DNA of 9,016 bases from the NCBI GenBank assembly GCA_024638395.1, contig JAHEKK010000099.1:1-9016 (forward strand), given 5' to 3'. Source of the DNA: Gemmatimonadota bacterium (GTDB lineage Bacteria; Gemmatimonadota; Gemmatimonadetes; Longimicrobiales; Gaopeijiaceae). Below the pieces are notes generated by a model. That model did not search any database. It had not been told where the DNA came from and worked only from the letters and a program-made list of their open reading frames with translations. A program made the translations under genes and the position numbers. The first letter of the stretch is position 1. The number at the start of each line of letters is the position of its first letter. Positions 1 to 5,766 of this stretch are shown here, one piece after another.

Positions 1-2
1 AA

Positions 3-191
3 AGCGCAGAACCCGTTTCCGTGTCCGGCACCAAACGAGTGGAGCTCCGAGCCTGGCGGGTGGCCGACATCGTTGCGGCCCTCAAAGGGGCCGGCTTCAC
101 GATTACCCTTCACGGAGACATGGCGGGCGGGGCTTTCGATTCGTCGACCTCCCCCGATCTCGTGGTCCTCGCCACTCGCCAGAGCCCGTGA
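3..191 (+). CDS. SAM-dependent methyltransferase, C-terminal fragment (5' end outside the window)
   Basis: An open frame enters from the left edge and ends at TGA 189-191, leaving the last 62 residues. The visible part reads as the end of a class I methyltransferase. An amphipathic helix (RVADIVAALKGAGF) is followed by a strand, then GDMAGGAFD, then a final strand (DLVVLATRQ). This matches the usual end of small Methyltransf_11/25-type enzymes, where a helix and a 'GD..G..FD..S..LVVVAR'-like tail close the Rossmann sheet. The SAM-binding motif would lie upstream and cannot be checked, so substrate and subfamily are unknown. The stop overlaps the GTG start of the next gene (GTGA), implying one transcript. 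Seen: tail sequence and overlap. Inferred: methyltransferase identity, from C-terminal pattern alone. Confidence 0.7.
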   Translation, partial: SAEPVSVSGTKRVELRAWRVADIVAALKGAGFTITLHGDMAGGAFDSSTSPDLVVLATRQSP

Positions 192-568
192 GCCATCAAC
201 GCATTTCGTCACGAGAGGGGATGGCAGCCGTTGCCCGGGTGCGCGACGCCCTGGCGAGGCTCCCTGAACTCGTCGAGCGCGTGGACAAGTTCGGCCACAC
301 GACGTTTCGGGTCCGCGACAAGCCCCTTGTCTTCATGGGTGAGGACGACACGGGGTTGTGGCTTTCCGTGAAGGGCGACTTGTATACGCAGGAGTTCCTT
401 CTCCGGCGGGACTGCTTTGAGAAGACACCCTACATAGGCCACCATGGGTGGACCTCGGTGCGTTGGGATCGAATCCCCGATTGGGAGGAAATGGTGGAAT
501 TGATGAAACAGGCCTATCGACTCGTCGCCCCCGCGCGGCTCAAGAAGCTGCTGGCCGATGGCGAGTGA
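188..568 (+). CDS. MmcQ/YjbR family protein
   Basis: The 126-residue product fits the MmcQ/YjbR family, small proteins with a double-wing DNA-binding-like fold and no established biochemical role. An N-terminal helix with a 'LARLPE' turn (residues 22-27) leads to beta strands around FGHTTFRV and KPLVFMGED (35-53) and WLSVKGD (58-64). The typical C-terminal block follows: YIGHHGWTSVRWD (82-94), then the helix IPDWEEMVELMKQAYRLVAP (96-115), matching the family pattern of a glycine/tryptophan strand and a final helix ending near 'LVA'. The GTG start at 188 overlaps the upstream stop by 4 nt, favouring translational coupling. An ATG at 221 (residue 12) is an alternative with GAGAGGGG directly before it, but that spacing is too short for a good Shine-Dalgarno. 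Both starts keep the whole domain. Confidence 0.85.
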   Translation: MSHQRISSREGMAAVARVRDALARLPELVERVDKFGHTTFRVRDKPLVFMGEDDTGLWLSVKGDLYTQEFLLRRDCFEKTPYIGHHGWTSVRWDRIPDWEEMVELMKQAYRLVAPARLKKLLADGE

Positions 569-1139
569 TACGAGGAGCCTGGCCCGGCCCGACGGCTCAG
601 AGGTGCTCTGGGAAGCGGGCTTCGATCCGAGGGTTCGCACCTACTGGCTCCTATCCGGGGCCATGATCCTGACCGTGACCCTCGTCGGGATTCCCCTTTT
701 GCCCTTCTGGTTCCTCGTGGGGCACTACTTCACGGCCCGGTATCTGAGTCACATGCGGTGCCGACTCACGCCGAAGACGCTCGAGGTCGCCAAGGGAATG
801 TTCGTCCGCGTCGAGAAGACGGTTCCTCTCGACAAGATCACGGACGTGGGACTGGTCCACGGTCCCATCATGAGGCACTTCGACCTGCAGGCCCTTTCGG
901 TGGAGACCGCGGGCCAATCGTCCGCCGGTGCGCTCGTGAAGCTCATCGGAATCGAGGACACGGAAGGGTTCAGAGCTGCGGTGCTGGCCCAGCGGGACAA
1001 GGTGGTCAGAAGCATGGAGGGGGGATCGGCCCAGCCATCTGCGCTTCCGTCGGGAGAGCCGGTGCTGGATCCCCAGGTCCTGGTCGAGATTCGCGACACA
1101 CTCCAAAGGATGGAGGGCAAGATGGGCGGCAGCGGTTGA
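558..1139 (+). CDS. Membrane-anchored bacterial PH-domain protein (YdbS/bPH2-like)
   Basis: The 193-residue protein has a hydrophobic segment at about residues 29-58, long enough for one long or two short membrane helices with a GIPLLPF turn in the middle. A beta-rich domain follows at about 61-150 (RYLSHMRCRLTPKTLEVAKG, then VEKTVPLDKITDVGL). The run 'strand - L.P..L.V..G - V.K..PL.KITDV' is characteristic of bacterial PH domains formerly called DUF304 and found in YdbS/YdbT. The domain probably lies on the cytoplasmic face; ligands for this family are mostly unknown. After a Ser/Gly/Pro-rich linker (155-168), a short amphipathic helix (VLVEIRDTLQRMEGKM) ends the protein and may mediate oligomerisation. 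ATG 558 lies inside the end of the YjbR gene (11-nt overlap). The stop overlaps the next start as TTGA. Confidence 0.85.
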   Translation: MASDTRSLARPDGSEVLWEAGFDPRVRTYWLLSGAMILTVTLVGIPLLPFWFLVGHYFTARYLSHMRCRLTPKTLEVAKGMFVRVEKTVPLDKITDVGLVHGPIMRHFDLQALSVETAGQSSAGALVKLIGIEDTEGFRAAVLAQRDKVVRSMEGGSAQPSALPSGEPVLDPQVLVEIRDTLQRMEGKMGGSG

Positions 1140-1597
1140 GGTTGTGGATCGACGGTGACGCCATGCCCCGGGGGGTCAAGGACATCATCTTCAAGGCGGC
1201 CAAGCGACTCGATCTCGATGCCCTGCTCGTGGCCAACCGCCGCCTCGGGACGCCCGTGAGCAACGAACGGGTGCGGGCGGTCACAGTGCCTGGGGGCCCG
1301 GACGCCGCGGACGACTACATCGCCGAGAACGCCGAACCGGGAGACCTGGCCATTACCGCCGACATCCCCCTGGCCGCGCGCCTGGTGGAGAAGGGGGTCG
1401 TCGCCATCGACCCGCGGGGGCAGGAGTATACGGAGTCCACGATCGGAGAGCGTCTCTCGATCCGCGACTTCATGGACCAGCTCCGGTCCACTGGTGTGGA
1501 GACCGGAGGCCCCAAGCCCTACTCGGAGACGGACAAGCGAGCCTTTGCCGATGCCTTCGATCGCACCCTGACGAGGATGCTTCGGGATCAGGAATGA
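1136..1597 (+). CDS. UPF0178 family protein (YaiI/YqxD-like, DUF188)
   Basis: The product of about 153 residues matches UPF0178 end to end. It has N-terminal WIDGDAMP (4-11, family form near W-D-A-D-A-C-P), LLVANRRL (30-37), VPGGPDAADDYI (51-62), GDLAITADIPLAARLVEKG (69-87), then DPRG, ERLSIRDFMDQLR, TGGPKPYS and the closing helix KRAFADAFDRTL. The family is related to PIN-like nucleases by fold and by its conserved aspartates (D6, D8, D56, D59 and D76 here), but no activity is established. I place the start at TTG 1136 because it gives M-R-L-W-I-D, the normal family N terminus, and makes a TTGA overlap with the upstream stop. The frame is open back to 758, but that part only shadows the PH-domain gene. 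Oddity: the usual signature cysteine is Met10. Confidence 0.9.
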   Translation: MRLWIDGDAMPRGVKDIIFKAAKRLDLDALLVANRRLGTPVSNERVRAVTVPGGPDAADDYIAENAEPGDLAITADIPLAARLVEKGVVAIDPRGQEYTESTIGERLSIRDFMDQLRSTGVETGGPKPYSETDKRAFADAFDRTLTRMLRDQE

Positions 1598-2148
1598 CCG
1601 GGGATCGGGAACTCCGTACCCTCAGGCTTCGCCTGAGCCCCTTCCACGTCGACGACGCCGAGGAGCTCCTGGTCCTCTTCAAGAACGAGCAGGTACGTCA
1701 CTATCTCCTGGACGGCCGCGTCGTAAACGAGTCCTGGGTGGACCGGGAGATCGAGGAGAGCGTTGCGCGCTTCCGGTCGGGATCCGCCGGACTTTGGACG
1801 ATCAGGGTCGAGGGAGCCGGCACCCTCGTCGGGTTCGCCGGCTTCCGGCCCTTCTTCGACCCCCCCGAGCTGCAACTCCTCTACGGTATCCATCCGGATC
1901 ATTGGGGGCGGGGACTGGCCACGGAGGCGGCTCGCGCCGTGACCCGGTTCGCCTTTGAGACCTGTGGATTCTCCGTCGTCAGGGCGGCTACGGACACGCC
2001 GAACCGAGCGTCGGCGAGGGTGATGGAGCGCCTCGGCATGACCTTCGTGAGGACCACCGACGAGGGGGCGTGGGGCGGCACGCTCCACTACCACCTCACG
2101 AAACGGACTTGGAAGCAGTCAGGCTCTCTTCGCGACGATGATGGTTGA
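1594..2148 (+). CDS. GNAT family N-acetyltransferase (RimJ/RimL type)
   Basis: This 184-residue protein belongs to the Acetyltransf_3 branch of GNAT enzymes, which move an acetyl group from acetyl-CoA to an amine, often a protein N terminus or a small metabolite. The frame opens with RTLRLRLSPFHVDDAEELL (8-26), the usual 'T.RL.LRP...DDA' strand and helix. Motif A, the pyrophosphate-binding loop, is LLYGIHPDHWGRGLATEA (95-112) with the H-W-G-R-G-L-A signature. Motif B is TPNRASARVMERLGMTFV (135-152). The true substrate cannot be read from sequence; RimJ/RimL-like enzymes are diverse. Start ATG 1594 overlaps the upstream stop (ATGA). It is the last gene of the plus-strand cluster, and its final ten codons overlap the 3' end of the convergent methyltransferase gene. 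Confidence 0.93.
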   Translation: MTGDRELRTLRLRLSPFHVDDAEELLVLFKNEQVRHYLLDGRVVNESWVDREIEESVARFRSGSAGLWTIRVEGAGTLVGFAGFRPFFDPPELQLLYGIHPDHWGRGLATEAARAVTRFAFETCGFSVVRAATDTPNRASARVMERLGMTFVRTTDEGAWGGTLHYHLTKRTWKQSGSLRDDDG

Positions 2149-2793
2149 AGGTGCGGCCCTCCAGGTGCACCGGGCCGTGAATCCTACCTCCGCGAGCAAT
2201 TCCAGCTCGGTTTCGACGGGGTAGTACGTGTCCTCCTCCGCCCACAGGGCGAAGTTGTCCCACGCTTGAGCTTCGGGGATTCCCTGGTCGACGTTGTGAT
2301 CGATCCACGCTCGGTACTCCGCGTCCCGCTCCGGACCCTCAGCCGGCATCATGACGTCGGCGCTGACGAAGACGCCTTCCGGACGGAGAGCTGAATGGAT
2401 CCGGGTGTACAGGGCCTTCTTGTCCGCGAGGTCAGGCACGTGATGTAGGGAGAGCGACGCGCACGCGGCGTCGCACGGTGGGAGCGGATCGGCGTACGAA
2501 GCCAGGGTGAACCGGACTCGCTCACGCATTCCCGTGATCCGGGTTCGAGCTTGCTCCAGCATCTCCGGATCCACGTCGAGAAGCTCCACCATTCCTACCG
2601 AGTCGTGCTTTAATAGCGCCTCGGAAAGAGCGCCCGTGCCGGCACCGAGGTCGACCACGTGGGCGGGCGCCACGGCGGCGATGGCGGACGCCGCCCGAGC
2701 GATCATGTCGTCGTATCCCCGTATGTACTGACGAATCGTCCGGTCGTACGCGGAGATCTGGATATCCAGGTGTCTACGAACACTGTGTGCCAA
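2119..2793 (-). CDS. Class I SAM-dependent methyltransferase
   Basis: The 224-residue product is a Rossmann-fold methyltransferase. Motif I is VVDLGAGTG (46-54). The acidic ribose-binding loop follows in VELLDVDPEMLEQA (69-82). A strand with LPPCDAACASLSLHHVPD (104-121) is the motif III region, and GVFVSADVMMP (140-150) is the strand after the 'LRPEG' turn. The acceptor is unknown; the N-terminal helix (ISAYDRTIRQYIRGYDDMI, 13-31) is typical of small-molecule methyltransferases. I choose the TTG at 2793-2791 because it sits 7 nt after GGAG within GGAGAAG (complement of 2798-2804) and yields the family-like start M-A-H-S-V-R-R-H-L. An upstream ATG at 2886 would add 31 Pro/Arg/Ser-rich residues and overlap the divergent peptidase gene, so it is unlikely. 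The 3' end overlaps the GNAT gene by 30 nt. Confidence 0.92.
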   Translation of the reverse strand: MAHSVRRHLDIQISAYDRTIRQYIRGYDDMIARAASAIAAVAPAHVVDLGAGTGALSEALLKHDSVGMVELLDVDPEMLEQARTRITGMRERVRFTLASYADPLPPCDAACASLSLHHVPDLADKKALYTRIHSALRPEGVFVSADVMMPAEGPERDAEYRAWIDHNVDQGIPEAQAWDNFALWAEEDTYYPVETELELLAEVGFTARCTWRAAPSTIIVAKRA

Positions 2794-2867
2794 GTGTCTT
2801 CTCCGGGGTGTGCACCATCTGAGGCTCGTCGTAGTATACGGCACGACACCAAACGTGGAGTGGGAAA
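2794..2867. promoter_or_regulatory. Divergent promoter region with a GTATAC core
   Basis: This 74-bp gap between two divergent starts must hold the promoters of both the methyltransferase and the peptidase. Its only AT-rich spot is around the GTATAC palindrome at 2834-2839. On the plus strand TAGTAT (2832-2837) can serve as a -10 element. On the minus strand TATACT (complement of 2833-2838) can do the same and matches the sigma-70 consensus in five of six positions. I found no convincing -35 element at 16-18 bp on either strand, so the assignment is tentative. The Shine-Dalgarno for the peptidase is GTGGAG at 2855-2860, 7 nt before ATG 2868. That for the methyltransferase is GGAGAAG, complement of 2798-2804. 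Confidence 0.4.
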
Positions 2868-5741
2868 ATGGTCGGGAAAACGGCATTTGGCAGGCACGTG
2901 GCTTCGGCCATCGCTCTTCTCACCTTTAGCGGGCCTCTGCTGGGCCAGCAGCGCCCGCTGGATCATGACGACGTCCTCCACTGGAACGAGATTGACGATC
3001 CCACGCTTTCGCCGGATGGGGCGTGGATCGCCTACGTGTTGTCGGCGATGGAGGGGGATCCGGAGCTGACCATCCGGCCGTCCGGAGCCGAGGGGCCGGC
3101 GTTTTCGATCCGAGGATCGGACCCTGTCTTCACCGATGATTCCCGTTTCGTGGTCTTCCGGATTCCCGCACCGGAGAGCGTCGCCGATTCCCTCAAGAAG
3201 GAGGGAAAGAAGGCGGACGACCTGCCCAAGGACACGCTGGCGGTGGCCGACCTCACTGCGCTCTTCGGCCCAGCCGACATCAATCCCTCGGCGGTGAGCC
3301 GTCACGGACCCGTGCTCGATCTCAAGGTGCCCGAAGCCGGAAGTTGGGTCGCCTACCGCGTCCCGGAGGCCGACGACGAGGAGAATGAAGGCGAAGCGGA
3401 AGGACCTGGGGAAGCCGGCGGGGGTGAGGGTGAAATCCGGTCCGAGGGTGAGGAGCCTGAAGAGAAGGACCCCGGCTCGACGCTGATCCTGCATCCCCTG
3501 GGGGGCGGTGAAGCGGAAACCCACGATTGGGTTACCGAGTACGCCTTCTCGAAAGACGGGCGCGTCCTGGCCTACGTCACGTCCACGGAGGATGGCTCGG
3601 GGGACGGCGCCTACCTGGTCCGGCCAGGGTCGCCCGACCGCGTCGCCCTGCTCGAGGGTGCCGGGCACTACAAGGGGTTGGCCGTGGCTGGGGACGGAAG
3701 CCAGGCGGCCTTTCTCTCGGACGCTGGAGACTATGGCGAGGACCAGCCGGAATTCCGGCTGTACCATGCGGCAGGGACAGGGCCGGCCGCCGTAGTCGCA
3801 TCGGCGGAGACCGGGGGGATGCCGGAAGGCTGGTGGGTGAGCGAGCACGGATCGATCTCGTTTTCCGAGGAAGGCAGCCGCATTCACCTGGGCACGGCGC
3901 CGCGCCCCGAGCCGGAGGTGGAGGACGATACCCTCGAAGAAGACGAGGTGCGCCTCGACGTCTGGAACTGGAAGGACCCCTATCTGCAGCCCATGCAACT
4001 GGTGCAGCTGGAGGAGGAGCGAAAGCGTACGTACGGCGCCGTGGTCCATGTGGACGGGATGCGCTTCGTCCAGCTCGCCACGCCGGAGGTCCCCACCCTT
4101 CGGTTCGCCAGCGAAGCGGAGGGGCGGTACGTCCTCGGCGTCACCGACGTGCCCCACCGACAGCTTCTCTCCTGGGACGGCCGCTACAACGACCTCTATT
4201 CCATCGATATGGAGAGCGGCCAACAACGCCTCGTGGCCGAGAAGGTGAAAGGGTTCTCGGGCGGGGATATCTCCCCGGGTGGGACGTACGCCTCCTGGTG
4301 GGACGGAGAAGCCCGTCAGTGGAAGGTGGCCGACCTTTCCGACGGCTCGACGATGATTGCCAGCGCCGACGTACCCCACCCCGTCTGGTACGAGCTGGAT
4401 GATCATCCCGACCTGCCGCCCTCTTACGGGTCGGCTGGATGGACGGAAGAGGACCGGGCGTTCCTCTTCTACGACAAGTACGACGTGTGGCGATTCGAGC
4501 CCGCCTCCGGCGAGTCCATCAACCTCACCGAAGGGGTGGGCCGGGCCACGGGGGTTCGCTACACCTACGCCGACACGGAGCCGGAGTTGGACTTCGTGCC
4601 CCCGGGTGAAGTGACCCTCTCGTCCTTCAGCGTTCTGGGGAAGGAAAGAGGCTTCGCCCGAGGCTCGACCGAGAGGGCCCAGGCTCCACGGAACGTGATC
4701 ACGGCAGAGAAACAGTTCCGCATCCGTGAGAAGGCGGAGCACGCCGACCGTTGGCTCGTGACACGCGAGGACTTCCGGGAGTTCCCGGACCTCTGGGTGA
4801 CCGACGGCTCGATCACGGACATGGCCCGGCGGTCCGACGCAAATCCCCAGCAGGCGGAATTCACCTGGGGAGATGCCGAGCTGGTGGAGTGGGTGTCCAA
4901 TGACGGGTTGCCGCTTCAGGGCATGTTGTTCAAGCCGGACGGGTTCGACCCCGGGGAGAAGCATCCGATGATGGTCTACTTCTACGAGCGGATGTCGGAC
5001 GGGCTCTACAGCTACCGCTCTCCGCGGCCGGGTGGCTCCTCTATCTCCGTACCGTTCTACGTCAGCCGTGGATATGTCGTGTTCATCCCCGACATCCCGT
5101 ACGAGATCGGGTATCCGGGTGAGAGCGCTTTGGATGCCGTCGTGCCGGGGGTCTTGAGTCTCACGGCGCAGGGCTTCGTCGACGAGGCCAAGATCGGCGT
5201 CCAGGGTCATTCCTGGGGTGGATATCAGATCGCCTACATGATCACCAAGACCAATCTGTTCGCTGCGGCGGAAGCCGGGGCTCCGGTGAGTAACATGACG
5301 AGCGCATACGGGGGCATCCGTTGGCAGACGGGGATGAGCCGGATGTTCCAATACGAGCGAACGCAAAGCCGCATCGGGGGCACCCTCTGGGAATCCACAA
5401 ACGAGTACCTCCACAACTCACCGCTCTTCTACGCCGACAAGATCCAGACGCCCCTGCTCATGATGCACAACGACGAAGACGGCGCAGTTCCCTGGTATCA
5501 GGGGATCGAGATGTTCGTGGCCATGAGGAGGCTTCAGAAGCCCGTCTGGATGCTGAACTACAACGGTGAGGCCCATGGTCTCCGCCGGGAGGCAAACCGG
5601 AAGGACTGGGCCGTTCGGATGCAGCAGTTCTTCGACCACTACCTCAAGGATGCGCCGGCTCCGGTGTGGCTGGAGGAGGGCGTTCCCGCGATCGAGAAGG
5701 GAAAGAAGCCGGGCACGCGTATCGCGGCGCCGGTGTCGTAA
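2868..5741 (+). CDS. Secreted S9-family (prolyl oligopeptidase-like) serine peptidase
   Basis: The 957-residue product has a signal peptide (short positive N region, hydrophobic core at about 11-25, likely cleavage after Gly26 in PLLGQQ), so it acts in the periplasm or outside. A beta-propeller follows, with TolB/WD40-like strands such as DDPTLSPDGAWIAYV and EYAFSKDGRVLAYV. From about residue 664 an alpha/beta-hydrolase domain begins. The nucleophile is Ser782 in GHSWGGY. By alignment to DPP-IV the acid is Asp871 in HNDEDGAVPW and the base is His903 in GEAHGL, so the triad is complete. The family cleaves oligopeptides that fit the propeller chamber; specificity is not readable. Two acidic low-complexity stretches interrupt the propeller: residues 167-202 (Glu/Gly-rich) and 348-360. 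The KKEGKKADDLPKDTLAVADL segment is familiar from Bacteroidota and Gemmatimonadota S9 peptidases. ATG 2868 has GTGGAG 7 nt upstream. Confidence 0.95.
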   Translation: MVGKTAFGRHVASAIALLTFSGPLLGQQRPLDHDDVLHWNEIDDPTLSPDGAWIAYVLSAMEGDPELTIRPSGAEGPAFSIRGSDPVFTDDSRFVVFRIPAPESVADSLKKEGKKADDLPKDTLAVADLTALFGPADINPSAVSRHGPVLDLKVPEAGSWVAYRVPEADDEENEGEAEGPGEAGGGEGEIRSEGEEPEEKDPGSTLILHPLGGGEAETHDWVTEYAFSKDGRVLAYVTSTEDGSGDGAYLVRPGSPDRVALLEGAGHYKGLAVAGDGSQAAFLSDAGDYGEDQPEFRLYHAAGTGPAAVVASAETGGMPEGWWVSEHGSISFSEEGSRIHLGTAPRPEPEVEDDTLEEDEVRLDVWNWKDPYLQPMQLVQLEEERKRTYGAVVHVDGMRFVQLATPEVPTLRFASEAEGRYVLGVTDVPHRQLLSWDGRYNDLYSIDMESGQQRLVAEKVKGFSGGDISPGGTYASWWDGEARQWKVADLSDGSTMIASADVPHPVWYELDDHPDLPPSYGSAGWTEEDRAFLFYDKYDVWRFEPASGESINLTEGVGRATGVRYTYADTEPELDFVPPGEVTLSSFSVLGKERGFARGSTERAQAPRNVITAEKQFRIREKAEHADRWLVTREDFREFPDLWVTDGSITDMARRSDANPQQAEFTWGDAELVEWVSNDGLPLQGMLFKPDGFDPGEKHPMMVYFYERMSDGLYSYRSPRPGGSSISVPFYVSRGYVVFIPDIPYEIGYPGESALDAVVPGVLSLTAQGFVDEAKIGVQGHSWGGYQIAYMITKTNLFAAAEAGAPVSNMTSAYGGIRWQTGMSRMFQYERTQSRIGGTLWESTNEYLHNSPLFYADKIQTPLLMMHNDEDGAVPWYQGIEMFVAMRRLQKPVWMLNYNGEAHGLRREANRKDWAVRMQQFFDHYLKDAPAPVWLEEGVPAIEKGKKPGTRIAAPVS

Positions 5742-5766
5742 GCGGACCGCGTCAGCCCCGGGGGCC

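Noticed and set aside
209..640. A 143-codon minus-strand frame opposite the YjbR gene.
   Set aside because: It lies antisense to a recognisable conserved gene in a fully coupled cluster and has no domain features.
758..1597. A 279-codon frame that would make an N-terminally extended UPF0178 protein.
   Set aside because: Codons before 1136 merely overlap the PH-domain gene in another frame and encode Arg/Gly-rich noise; the family N terminus fits TTG 1136 exactly.
2794..2886. The longer form of the minus-strand methyltransferase starting at ATG 2886.
   Set aside because: The extra 31 residues are not family-like and would cover the peptidase start and the shared promoter; TTG 2793 has a good ribosome binding site.
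2703..5414. A 903-codon open frame on the minus strand opposite the S9 peptidase.
   Set aside because: Its codons are in exact register with the sense codons, so a stop needs TTA, CTA or TCA in the peptidase gene. GC-rich codon usage avoids these, so the frame stays open by default. The translation is Arg/Gly/His/Pro-rich with no family features.
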